Below are positions 26,000 to 34,724 of a stretch of DNA of 64,000 nucleotides, piece by piece. How positions within the stretch are numbered: position 1 is the stretch's first letter; each line of letters starts with the position of its first letter. Location: NCBI RefSeq assembly GCF_030506305.1, contig NZ_CP119421.1, positions 2,682,501-2,746,500 on the forward strand, given 5' to 3'. The position numbers were made by a program, and so were the translations under genes. This stretch comes from Porifericola rhodea. Its GTDB lineage: Bacteria; Bacteroidota; Bacteroidia; Cytophagales; Cyclobacteriaceae. A model generated the notes under the pieces. It did no database searches. It was not told where the DNA came from and saw only the letters and a program-made list of their open reading frames with translations.

Positions 26000-27043
26000 A
26001 TGGATTATAGCCGCTATACAGCTCGTGACTTTGTTCTGGACGAGTACTTTCAGGCCTGGGTGTTTGAACAACCTGCTTCGCATGAGGACTTCTGGCAAAA
26101 CTGGCTAGAGGAGCATCTAGACAAAAAGGACGAGGTGGAAGAAGCCAGGGAGCTTTTGCTTTCGTTATCATTTGCTCAGGCCGAAGTTTCTCAGGAGCAG
26201 GTATCTGCCCTTAAGGCAAGGCTTATGCATAAAATCGTGGCGCCTAAACCAAAAGCAAATGCTCAGCCGAAAGAGCGTATCATCACTTTCGCTTACTGGC
26301 AGTGGGCGGCATCCTTTTCTATCCTGTTACTCACCAGCATCCTTCTCTATTTTACTGTAATTAGCACAGAGGATACATTAAGCTACCATACTGGATATGG
26401 CGAAATTCAGGAGCTTGTTCTTCCAGATGGTTCCGTAGTAACCCTAAATGCTAACTCCAGCCTTCAGTTTGATGCCGATTGGCACGCACAGTCAGACAGA
26501 AAAGTAAAGCTGAGTGGTGAAGCCTTTTTCAAAGTAGTCAAAGATTCTGTGCCTACTGCTGCCCAGGCTAGGGTCGCCCGTAAGTTTATTGTGGAGACCC
26601 AGGAGGTGATGATTGAAGTATTAGGCACGCAGTTTAATGTGCATGCTCGTCATGACGAAACAGAGGTAGTACTCAGCGAGGGCAAAGTACAATTAAAAGC
26701 GGGCAGGCAAACTACTCAGCAGGCCATCACCATGAAACCGGGAGAACGAGTAGTCTATACTCAAAACCGATTGGAGCACCAGCAGGTAGAAGCAGAAAAG
26801 TATCTCTCCTGGCGTAAACACCAGCTTATTTTTGACGATCAGCCCCTCAAAATAGTAGCTCAAACTCTGGAGGACAACTACGGAGTACAGGTCATTTTTG
26901 AGGATGAAGAAATGCAGAACTTTACTTTTAGAGGCACAGTGCCATCTAACAATATAGATGTGCTGCTGGAAGCCCTCTCTGGCATTTACCACCTCAAAAT
27001 TAGCAAAGAGGGTAATACGCTCATTTTTCATCAACAGAAATAA
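26000..27043 (+). CDS. FecR-family anti-sigma regulator (PUL module 2)
   Basis: A membrane transducer of 347 residues, organised like the FecR protein of module 1. An N-terminal cytoplasmic part starts with YTARDFVLDEYF, one membrane helix lies at about 98-118, the FecR domain follows (about 125-235, with LPDGSVVTLNANSS and GEAFFKV), and DUF4974 ends the protein (about 262-347). It would bind the sigma factor encoded upstream and read the STN domain of the SusC receptor encoded 49 bp downstream. Confidence 0.93.
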   Translation: MDYSRYTARDFVLDEYFQAWVFEQPASHEDFWQNWLEEHLDKKDEVEEARELLLSLSFAQAEVSQEQVSALKARLMHKIVAPKPKANAQPKERIITFAYWQWAASFSILLLTSILLYFTVISTEDTLSYHTGYGEIQELVLPDGSVVTLNANSSLQFDADWHAQSDRKVKLSGEAFFKVVKDSVPTAAQARVARKFIVETQEVMIEVLGTQFNVHARHDETEVVLSEGKVQLKAGRQTTQQAITMKPGERVVYTQNRLEHQQVEAEKYLSWRKHQLIFDDQPLKIVAQTLEDNYGVQVIFEDEEMQNFTFRGTVPSNNIDVLLEALSGIYHLKISKEGNTLIFHQQK

Positions 27044-27092
27044 TAACTGACCTCAGCGTCGCAATCTTTATAACAACCTAAAACAAAATGAT

Positions 27093-30000
27093 ATGAACAG
27101 GATTTTACAGTATTTTTTTACATGGCTATGCCTGATGTGCCTACTGTCCTTGGGTCAGGAGGTGGCAGCACAAGGGCTGGCATCGCTCTCTCGCACGCCT
27201 CATCTGCTTCCGGCACATGGGGTTAATAATCCTCTTCAGGAGGATAAAGAATACTCGCTCAGAGCCGTTCTAAGCGATCTGGAAAAACAGTTTAAGGTCT
27301 ACTTTAGCTACGATACCAGGTTGATAGAAAAGAAGATGATTACCGATGAGATTATGAAGCTGGCGGAGCAAAACGAAGCACTGGATGACAAGATCAAAAC
27401 AGTACTGGAACCCTTACAACTCAAATCTAAAAAGCTCCAGAATGGTTACTATATTATCTATCGTGAGCCTATGGTTCACCCTTTACCCAAAGAGGAGGAG
27501 AAGACTGGAGAATTTAGTCTCCTAAAGCTAAAAGAGCTTAAGCCCACTACTCTGTATTCTTCTAAGCTGAGCATTTTGCAGCAGACCATCTCCGGTACTG
27601 TTACTGATATGGAGTCAGGTGAGGTACTACCGGGAGTGAATATACTGGTGCAGGGCACGGGTCAGGGCACAGTCACAGATATTGAAGGTAAATACCGGAT
27701 TACAGTAGGCGATGAGGTAAGCGCCTTAATTTTTTCTTCTATCGGCTATGTCTCCGAAGAGGTAGAGATTAACGGAAGAACAGTAATTGACGTAAGTCTT
27801 TCTCCCGACATACAGTCACTCTCAGAGGTAGTAGTGGTAGGTTATGGTACGCAACAGAAGAAAGACCTGACAGGCTCAGTGAGCCAGGTAGAAGGCGAAA
27901 GTCTGGAGAATGTGCCTAGCGCAAGGGTAGACCAGATTTTACAGGGTCGTGCTCCCGGTGTGCAGGTGACGCAGGTAAGTGGTGAGCCCGGAGCGGCAAC
28001 CTCTATCCGTATACGAGGAGGTAATTCTATTCAGGGTAATAACGAACCCCTGTGGGTAATAGATGGTATTATCGTAGGGCAGAATTTTGACCTCAACAAT
28101 ATCAACACCAACGATATTAAGTCAATAGAAATACTCAAAGATGCCACTGCAGTATCTATCTATGGTACGCGTGGAGCAAATGGTGTAATTTTGTTAACCA
28201 CAAAAAATGGACAGGGCATAAAAGCCGGTAAGCCTCAGGTTACTTTTAATATGTACTCCGGTAGCCAGACCATGATAGAAACGGTAGACTTCCTGACCGG
28301 ACAGCAGCATGCAGAATATGCTAATGAAGATGCCGAATTCAGAAGCGCTGCCTTGCCTTTTCCCGACCTGAATGCGGTGCCTGATGTTAACTGGATAGAT
28401 GAAGTTACTCACAGTGCGCCTATCAATAATGTAGATGTCTCGGTCTCTGGTACGTCTCAGGATCAGAAGATCAACTATTATGTATCGGGTAATTATTTTA
28501 ATCAGGAGGGGATTGTTAAAAACTCGGGTATCAAAAAATACATCTTTAGGGCTAATATGGATTATGAGCTTTCTGACCATGTGCGTGCCGGATTCAGGCT
28601 CAATGTATCTCGCCTCAAAAGGGAAAATAACAAAACAAACATTCCTCAGATCTTCAGGGACCACCTCTCTACAAGAGCTGTCTACGACGCTGAGGGCAGG
28701 TTTACTACCGAGAACCCCGTTTCGGCTTCTATCCAGACAAACCCGGTGGCAGATGTGATGCTACGAGATGATCACAGCCTGGTCACTAATCTGCTGGGCA
28801 ATATGTATCTGGAGGTAGAGCCAGTAAAAGATCTGGTAATACGCTCTACCTTTAGTCCGGAGCTAAATAGTTTTAAGCGCAACCGTTTTAACCCAGGCGC
28901 ACTGCCTCAGAATTTTGTAATCAATGATGGTGGCGATGCGCGCATAGATACTCGCTCAGGCATAGGTTATCTCAACGAAAATACGGTAAGCTATCGCAAA
29001 CTTATTGGAGAAAAGCATGAGCTAAACCTTTTAGGCGGTTTTACTTTGCAGAAGTTTGAGCAGGAAAGCGGTGTCTCTCAGGCTTTTCAGCTTTCTAATG
29101 ATGTTACCGGTTTCAATAACTTAGCATTTGGCTCCAACCCCAATCGTAATGTGGTAGGCTCCGGTTATGATGCTTTTCAACTGGTATCCTGGCTTGCCAG
29201 AGCAAACTACATCCTCAATAGTAAATACCTCTTCACCTTTGTGGGTAGGGTAGATGGTTCTTCAAGATTTGCCACAGAGAACCGGTATGGCTTCTTTCCT
29301 TCTGCGGCCCTGGCCTGGAGGTTATCCGATGAGCCTTTTATTCAGGAGTTAGGCCTATTTGACCAACTTAAGCTAAGAGCAAGTTATGGCTTGTCTGGTA
29401 GCCAGGCGATAGAGTCTTTCCGTACCCTGGCTTTACTGGATAATGCCAATACCTCCTTTAACGGCTCGGAGCAGGCAGGCGTAAGCCTGGGGCGCCCTGC
29501 CAATGATGAACTTCGCTGGGAAACTACCCGCCAGTTTGATATCGGACTGGAAGCTGGCTTTTTTGAAGGTCGTTTGTCTTTTGAGCTGGACTATTACAGC
29601 AAAACTACCAAAGACCTCTTGCTTAATGTGCAGATACCTCGCCAGACAGGCTTTGTCAGCCGACTGCAAAACCTGGGCGAGATGAAAAATACCGGCCTGG
29701 AACTGATCTTAAATAGCGTAAACATTTCTAAAAACGATTGGCGCTGGTCTAGTATGCTCACTCTTTCTGGCAACAGAAATAAAGTGCTGGATCTGGGAGG
29801 TGTAGACCTGATAGATATCGTAGACCCTTCTGCTACCGGGCAGGGTGGCCCGGGTGGTCGCCTCATCGTAGGAGAGACTGCTCCCGTATTTGTAGGAGTT
29901 GAGTACCTGGGAACATGGAAGTCGCAGGAAGAGATTGACGCCTCAGGACAGGTTGGGCAGGATGTTGGAGGTCCTCGTTTTGGCGATACTAATGGTGACC

Positions 30001-30545
30001 AGCAAATTACCGAAGATGACTTTATAGTACTGGGTAGCCCTCAGCCGGATTTTATCTACGGTTTGCAAAACGCTATTTCTTATAAAAACTTCAGTCTGGA
30101 CTTCTTCTTTCAGGGCACTTCAGGAAATGAAGTGTTTAACAGCCTTACCCAGACAGCCTTCTTTGGCAGGGCCGAAAGAACCAAATATGCCGAAACCCTG
30201 AACCGCTGGACGCCAGACAACCCGGATTCAAATATTCCTCGTGCAGGAGCGGTAGCTGCTCTGTCAGAAATCAAAAACAATTCAGAAATGATAGAAGACG
30301 GCTCTCATATTCGTCTTAAAAGCCTGAAGTTAACATATAAACTGCCTTTAGATCAGTGGGGGGTAAATACCTTTAAAGATATTAGCGTGTACTTTACAGG
30401 AAGTAACCTCTTTGTACTTTCAGACTTCCGGCTGAAAGACCCTGAGACCAGCATGTTTAACCGGGACAATATTGCTCAGGGCTTTTCTAGTGGAGAGTAT
30501 CCCAGCTCAAGAATTCTTTCTATTGGTGTTAAAGCAGTGCTGTAA
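27093..30545 (+). CDS. SusC/RagA-family TonB-dependent receptor with STN domain (module 2)
   Basis: An outer-membrane receptor of 1150 residues, paralogous to the SusC of module 1. It has a signal peptide (about 1-27), an STN domain (about 50-120, with YSLRAVLSDLEKQFKVYFSYD), a CarboxypepD_reg-like domain (about 165-250, with GTVTDMESGEVLPGVNI), the segment SEVVVVGYGTQQKKDLTGSV, a plug (about 265-375, with RIRGGNSIQG and GTRGANGVILLTTKNG) and a long beta-barrel. susD follows after 41 bp. Having its own sigma and FecR suggests that it answers to a ligand different from that of module 1. Confidence 0.95.
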   Translation: MNRILQYFFTWLCLMCLLSLGQEVAAQGLASLSRTPHLLPAHGVNNPLQEDKEYSLRAVLSDLEKQFKVYFSYDTRLIEKKMITDEIMKLAEQNEALDDKIKTVLEPLQLKSKKLQNGYYIIYREPMVHPLPKEEEKTGEFSLLKLKELKPTTLYSSKLSILQQTISGTVTDMESGEVLPGVNILVQGTGQGTVTDIEGKYRITVGDEVSALIFSSIGYVSEEVEINGRTVIDVSLSPDIQSLSEVVVVGYGTQQKKDLTGSVSQVEGESLENVPSARVDQILQGRAPGVQVTQVSGEPGAATSIRIRGGNSIQGNNEPLWVIDGIIVGQNFDLNNINTNDIKSIEILKDATAVSIYGTRGANGVILLTTKNGQGIKAGKPQVTFNMYSGSQTMIETVDFLTGQQHAEYANEDAEFRSAALPFPDLNAVPDVNWIDEVTHSAPINNVDVSVSGTSQDQKINYYVSGNYFNQEGIVKNSGIKKYIFRANMDYELSDHVRAGFRLNVSRLKRENNKTNIPQIFRDHLSTRAVYDAEGRFTTENPVSASIQTNPVADVMLRDDHSLVTNLLGNMYLEVEPVKDLVIRSTFSPELNSFKRNRFNPGALPQNFVINDGGDARIDTRSGIGYLNENTVSYRKLIGEKHELNLLGGFTLQKFEQESGVSQAFQLSNDVTGFNNLAFGSNPNRNVVGSGYDAFQLVSWLARANYILNSKYLFTFVGRVDGSSRFATENRYGFFPSAALAWRLSDEPFIQELGLFDQLKLRASYGLSGSQAIESFRTLALLDNANTSFNGSEQAGVSLGRPANDELRWETTRQFDIGLEAGFFEGRLSFELDYYSKTTKDLLLNVQIPRQTGFVSRLQNLGEMKNTGLELILNSVNISKNDWRWSSMLTLSGNRNKVLDLGGVDLIDIVDPSATGQGGPGGRLIVGETAPVFVGVEYLGTWKSQEEIDASGQVGQDVGGPRFGDTNGDQQITEDDFIVLGSPQPDFIYGLQNAISYKNFSLDFFFQGTSGNEVFNSLTQTAFFGRAERTKYAETLNRWTPDNPDSNIPRAGAVAALSEIKNNSEMIEDGSHIRLKSLKLTYKLPLDQWGVNTFKDISVYFTGSNLFVLSDFRLKDPETSMFNRDNIAQGFSSGEYPSSRILSIGVKAVL

Positions 30546-30586
30546 TCCCCGATATGATCTAAAAAAACTATTAATTCAGAATAGCA

Positions 30587-32110
30587 ATGAAAAACATAAT
30601 ATATAAACTACTCCTGGTATTTTGGATGGTGTTTCCACTATCTGCTTGTGAGGACTTTCTGGAAGAAGAGCCACGACATATCGTATCACCTTCCAACTTT
30701 TTCAATTCTGCCTCAGAAGTACAATCTGCTATTAACGGACTGTACAACATCTACAAGAGTAATGCCCTACACTCAAAAATAGGCTTGGATAGATTCTACG
30801 AGAATGGGGCAGATGTGATTGGTCCAAACCGTGAATTTGGTCAGGTAGAGGCCATTCAAAATTATACGCTTAACGAGGGGAGTATAGGCGATATTTCTCA
30901 AGGCGGTGGTGCCCCTATTACCTGGCAGGATTTGTACAGGATTATCCAGAATGCCAATATTATTTTGGTAAACATAGAGGGTAATGACAACATACCGGAG
31001 GAGAGCGCTAGCCAGTTTAAAGGGGAGGCTCTGTTCCTGAGAGCCTATGCCTACTATCACCTGACCAATTTGTGGGGCGACGTGCCCTACTTTACTGATG
31101 ATATACCTATTGAGGAAATCAGAGCATTAGGGCGTACCGATGTAAACCAGATAAGAACTGATATACTGGCAGATTTGCAAACTGCTCAGGATCTGTTACC
31201 CTCCTCCTACAACGATAGCGAACTAGGTAGGGTGAGCAAATGGACAGCTGCTACTGTAATGGTAAAAATATACCTGATACAGCAAAACTGGCAGGCGGCA
31301 CGCGATAAAGCAGTTGAGATTATTGACAACTCACCCCACCAGCTATTAGATAATTATGCAGATGTTTTTGCTCCAGACAATGAATATAATGAGGAAGTAA
31401 TCTGGGCAATAGACTTTGTCAAAGACATTAATCAGGATGACTGGCCTGACCATTTTACTCCACGCATCAGAGATGAGCCTAAAAACAGTGATGAAAGACC
31501 AGCCCTAAGTAGCGCGCTGAGCGATAGAAGTGAAGGCTTTACCGGTTACGGTCTGGCTATTCCTCTGCCCGATTTTGTAAATGAGTTTCCTGAAGATGAT
31601 TTAAGAAGGTCATCCAATATTGTAGAATCTTATTTGGGCTATGAGCTAAACTTTCCCTACATGCCTAAAATGTGGAACCTGGATCAGATCAACTCACCCC
31701 GAGGTAACCATGGGGATAACAAAATCATCTTTCGGCTGGCAGATGTTTACCTGATGGCCGCAGAAGCAGAAAATGAGCTTAATGGTCCGGGAACTGCCTA
31801 CCAGTACATTAACAGGGTAAGAGAAAGAGCTTATATGCCTGCTCAGCCGCTATCAGGCTTATCGCAGGAGCAGTTTAGAGAGGCCATTTACGATGAGCGT
31901 AGGTGGGAACTAGGAGGAGAAGGCCACCGCCGCCTGGACCTGATTCGTTGGGGAATTTTGCTGGATGTAGTTAAAGAGACCGAATATAGAATCTACAATC
32001 CGGCAGCTAATATTCAGCCACATCATGTATTGCTTCCTATTCCGGTAGAGGAGCTACGTCTAAATCCTGCTTTGCTGGAGTCTGACCCGACAAACAACGG
32101 TTATCGTTAA
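30587..32110 (+). CDS. SusD/RagB-family glycan-binding lipoprotein (module 2)
   Basis: A surface lipoprotein of 507 residues with lipid-attachment Cys21 (PLSAC). It has SusD hallmarks: SEVQSAINGLYNIYKS, KGEALFLRAYAYYHLTNLWGDVPY in the helical scaffold, and IIFRLADVYLMAAEAENEL with YDERRWELGGEGHRRLDLIRWG near the C-terminus. The module-2 pair differs clearly from module 1 in the variable middle of SusD, in line with a different ligand. A terminator-like hairpin lies 23 bp downstream. Confidence 0.94.
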   Translation: MKNIIYKLLLVFWMVFPLSACEDFLEEEPRHIVSPSNFFNSASEVQSAINGLYNIYKSNALHSKIGLDRFYENGADVIGPNREFGQVEAIQNYTLNEGSIGDISQGGGAPITWQDLYRIIQNANIILVNIEGNDNIPEESASQFKGEALFLRAYAYYHLTNLWGDVPYFTDDIPIEEIRALGRTDVNQIRTDILADLQTAQDLLPSSYNDSELGRVSKWTAATVMVKIYLIQQNWQAARDKAVEIIDNSPHQLLDNYADVFAPDNEYNEEVIWAIDFVKDINQDDWPDHFTPRIRDEPKNSDERPALSSALSDRSEGFTGYGLAIPLPDFVNEFPEDDLRRSSNIVESYLGYELNFPYMPKMWNLDQINSPRGNHGDNKIIFRLADVYLMAAEAENELNGPGTAYQYINRVRERAYMPAQPLSGLSQEQFREAIYDERRWELGGEGHRRLDLIRWGILLDVVKETEYRIYNPAANIQPHHVLLPIPVEELRLNPALLESDPTNNGYR

Positions 32111-32132
32111 AAGATAAACGCTTAAATTTGTG

Positions 32133-32173
32133 GTATTAAAGCTATGCAAATTGTGCCTGGCTTTAATACTTTT
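32133..32173 (+). terminator. Probable terminator after module 2
   Basis: The stem GTATTAAAGC / GCTTTAATAC is perfect over 10 bp with a 17-nt loop and is followed by T-rich sequence. It would end the second PUL module. Confidence 0.6.
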
Positions 32174-32240
32174 CCATTTTGTATATTCAAAAGCTGTTTA
32201 CTCAAAATTTTATAGCAAAGTTGATTAATTGATTATGATT

Positions 32241-32270
32241 AAGCCACCCGTTGTTTGATGAGTGGCTTTC
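32241..32270. terminator. Weak hairpin between convergent genes
   Basis: AAGCCAC / GTGGCTT forms a 7-bp stem near the 3' end of the minus-strand DUF6515-like gene. It could serve either strand but lacks a strong T-run on the minus side. Confidence 0.35.
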
Positions 32271-32284
32271 TTGTTACCAGCCTA

Positions 32285-32809
32285 TCAGGAGTAAGCTTCT
32301 TTACTCACTTTTATCACCTCGTACCAGACTTCCTGCTCATTAAGTATGGCTTTATACTGCACACCATCAGCTATATAGTAATGCTGACCATCTATTTCAA
32401 TATGTTCGTACTCTTCAGGTAATTGCTCTACCAAGGCGCCTACTGGAGGTTGTACTACTACATACTCCTCAGCTTCTGGTGAATAAAAACTACCTTCATA
32501 ATAATAGTAAACATGCTTTTTTACCACTACTCTACGGGCTTTGGCTGGTAGTACTTTTACTCTTATTCCCACAGGAGGGCTTACCACAATATATCTACCA
32601 TTTACGGGTTTGTAGTACACATGATTGTGCACCCGATAATTAACATTATTGTAATTTACCTTTACAGAAACTTTTGGTGCTTTCTTTACCACAGTATGTC
32701 TGCGTACACTTGATCTCCTTTGGGCTTCTGCATTTTCAGTAATAAACAATAGAGCAGCAATGGCAAATAAAGTAAATATAGGCTGTAAATATTTTCTTTG
32801 TTTCTTCAT
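32285..32809 (-). CDS. DUF6515-like exported protein
   Basis: A small secreted protein of 174 residues with a signal peptide (about 1-29, AEAQ). The mature part begins with a basic segment (RRSSVRRHTVVKKAP) and has three similar blocks built around a Tyr-rich strand and a proline turn: HVYYKPVNGRYIVVSPPVG, HVYYYYEGSFYS..EYVVVQPPVG with a following LPEEYE, and GQHYYIADGVQYK. The repeated VVVxPPVG pattern matches my recollection of the DUF6515 family; function is unknown. It is transcribed away from the third sigma gene, with about 240 bp between them, and converges on the second PUL module. Confidence 0.75.
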   Translation of the reverse strand: MKKQRKYLQPIFTLFAIAALLFITENAEAQRRSSVRRHTVVKKAPKVSVKVNYNNVNYRVHNHVYYKPVNGRYIVVSPPVGIRVKVLPAKARRVVVKKHVYYYYEGSFYSPEAEEYVVVQPPVGALVEQLPEEYEHIEIDGQHYYIADGVQYKAILNEQEVWYEVIKVSKEAYS

Positions 32810-32908
32810 CGTATTAAAGGTTTGGTACGTGAGTTAGAAAACAATCTGGCCAAAAGGTTTAATCAGTATTGATATTTTTTTATAAAACGTATAAATATTT
32901 GAATTTTG

Positions 32909-32954
32909 ATGAATGTAGGCTGTCTAAACTTGGAGTAGCATTTGCTACATTCAT
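32909..32954 (+). repeat. Overlapping inverted repeats upstream of third sigma gene
   Basis: A 9-bp perfect inverted repeat (ATGAATGTA 32909-32917, TACATTCAT 32946-32954) encloses a smaller hairpin (GTAGC 32935-32939, GCTAC 32944-32948). The two share three bases, so they cannot both form. It lies 95 bp before the sigma start in the divergent promoter region. Confidence 0.45.
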
Positions 32955-33049
32955 AAATCGTAACAGCAGGTTAAACCTTTAGTGCCAGGCAGGGTCAAAC
33001 ATTGGCGCGAAAGCTTAAGAGAAGAATTCTAATTAGATAGCTAGGTATC

Positions 33050-33631
33050 ATGTCAGATGAACAAAAATGGGAAGCCTTTAAAGCAGGAGACCGGGAGGTA
33101 TTTGAGCAGATTTTCAGAGCTCATATTAAAGTGCTCTATAAATACGGAAGCCGGTTTACCAGTAATGCGCCCCTGGTAGAGGACTGTATACAAGACCTGT
33201 TTATTGATCTGTGGCAAAAGAAAAATACACTGGGTAGCACCGATTCTATCAAAAGGTATTTGTTGGGGGCACTCCGTAGGCGAATTATCCGCAAACTTGC
33301 CAGGCACGCCCCTGAAGATTCCCCTCTGGAAGAAGATCGCTATAATTTTGAGTTGGTTCTTAATATTGAGGATGAGCTTATTGCAGAAGAGCAAAACAGC
33401 AGTCAGCAATCAACATTAAATTCTGCCATCTTGCAGTTGAGCAAACGCCAGCGCGAAGTAGTATACCTCAAATATTTTCAGCACCTTTCGTACGAGGAAA
33501 TTGCTGAAGTAATGCACATCAGTTATCAGGCTGCACGCAACCTGGTATACCAAACACTTAAAGCCCTTAAGCAGCATATCCATTCTCTTAAGGCGCTGCT
33601 TATTAGTTTGATTTTAAATTTTATAATCTGA
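33050..33631 (+). CDS. ECF RNA polymerase sigma factor (third module)
   Basis: A FecI-like sigma factor of 193 residues. Region 2 (about 3-75) has KWEAFKAGDREVFEQIF and LVEDCIQDLFIDLW; region 4 (about 118-170) has LSKRQREVVYLKYFQHLSYEEIAEVM. The tail is hydrophobic (LKALLISLILNFII). It is followed by a FecR gene and a TonB receptor with an STN domain, so it belongs to a cell-surface signalling set. Unlike the two sets upstream, no SusD gene follows, so the ligand is less likely to be a glycan and could be a siderophore, a peptide or another large solute. Confidence 0.93.
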   Translation: MSDEQKWEAFKAGDREVFEQIFRAHIKVLYKYGSRFTSNAPLVEDCIQDLFIDLWQKKNTLGSTDSIKRYLLGALRRRIIRKLARHAPEDSPLEEDRYNFELVLNIEDELIAEEQNSSQQSTLNSAILQLSKRQREVVYLKYFQHLSYEEIAEVMHISYQAARNLVYQTLKALKQHIHSLKALLISLILNFII

Positions 33632-33726
33632 TAATCAGATAGTTATGATGGTGTGCGGAAAAAATATATGTTTTTTTGATTACAAAGTTCCACTTCTTGT
33701 CTTATCTGTTTAAAGCCGCGTATCTC

Positions 33727-34719
33727 ATGCAAGCAGAAAATAAATACAATACATATCAAGCTGAAGACTTTGCTCAGGATACTGACTTTATCCGATGGGT
33801 TCAGGTTGGCGATGCGGCAGACCGGAAATTCTGGGAGTTCTGGCTGATGGCTCATCCCGAGAAAAGAGAAGAGGCGCAGAAAGCAAAAGCTATCATCAGG
33901 TTGATGAAATCCAAAGAGCGTGAGCTCGAAAGTAAGCAGATAGAAGCGATCTGGGCTCAGATTTCTGATGGTATGGACGAAGCTCCTGAGTATCAGCTTA
34001 AACCAGCTTTCTGGCAGCGTAAAATCTGGAAATTTGCAGCAGCAGCTATGTTATCCATAATTATCATATCATTCTTACTACTTCGTGATACCAGCGAAGT
34101 AGTGCGGGCAGAGTTTGGTCAGCAGATGTCGTACACCCTGCCCGATCATTCGGTAGTAAGCCTGAACGCCGGTTCCGAAATTCGTTTTGAGGAGGATGAG
34201 TGGCAGCAGGAGCGTAAACTTTACCTACAGGGTGAAGCCTTTTTTGAAGTAGAAAAAGGTAGCCGCTTTCAGGTAATCAGTACGCAAGGAACAGTAGAGG
34301 TGCTGGGTACCAGCTTTAATGTATATGCTCGCGATCAGAAGTTGGAAGTAGCCTGCCTCACCGGAAAAGTGAGGGTTTCCGATGCAAAAGGCAATGAGGC
34401 CGCCATGCTTAGTCCGGGGCAGGGGGTGCAGATTTATCAGAACCAGGTGAGTACGCTTACCATAAATCCGGAAGAAGCTGTGGATTGGAAAAGCGGTAAC
34501 TTTATTTATGAAGATGTATCGCTACAGGAAGTACTTCAGGAACTGGAGCGTCAATACGAGCTAAAAGTTGTATTGCAAACAGATATAAGCGACAGAAAAT
34601 ATAGCGGACAGTTTAGTAATCAGGATTTGAAAAGTGCCCTGCAAATGATTTGTCTGCCTATGGAATTGGAGTACGAACTAGATATTGCTAAACAGAAAGT
34701 GATTATACGGCAGGAATAA
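33727..34719 (+). CDS. FecR-family anti-sigma regulator (third module)
   Basis: A membrane transducer of 330 residues from the ATG at 33727. The frame is open back to a TTG at 33676, but the ATG start gives the usual FecR beginning (MQAENKYNTYQAEDFAQD). One membrane helix is at about 101-118, the FecR domain at about 122-215 (LPDHSVVSLNAGS, GEAFFEV, VEVLGTSFNV), and DUF4974 at the end. It links the sigma factor upstream with the TonB receptor that begins 5 bp after its stop. Confidence 0.92.
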   Translation: MQAENKYNTYQAEDFAQDTDFIRWVQVGDAADRKFWEFWLMAHPEKREEAQKAKAIIRLMKSKERELESKQIEAIWAQISDGMDEAPEYQLKPAFWQRKIWKFAAAAMLSIIIISFLLLRDTSEVVRAEFGQQMSYTLPDHSVVSLNAGSEIRFEEDEWQQERKLYLQGEAFFEVEKGSRFQVISTQGTVEVLGTSFNVYARDQKLEVACLTGKVRVSDAKGNEAAMLSPGQGVQIYQNQVSTLTINPEEAVDWKSGNFIYEDVSLQEVLQELERQYELKVVLQTDISDRKYSGQFSNQDLKSALQMICLPMELEYELDIAKQKVIIRQE

Positions 34720-34724
34720 ACTTA

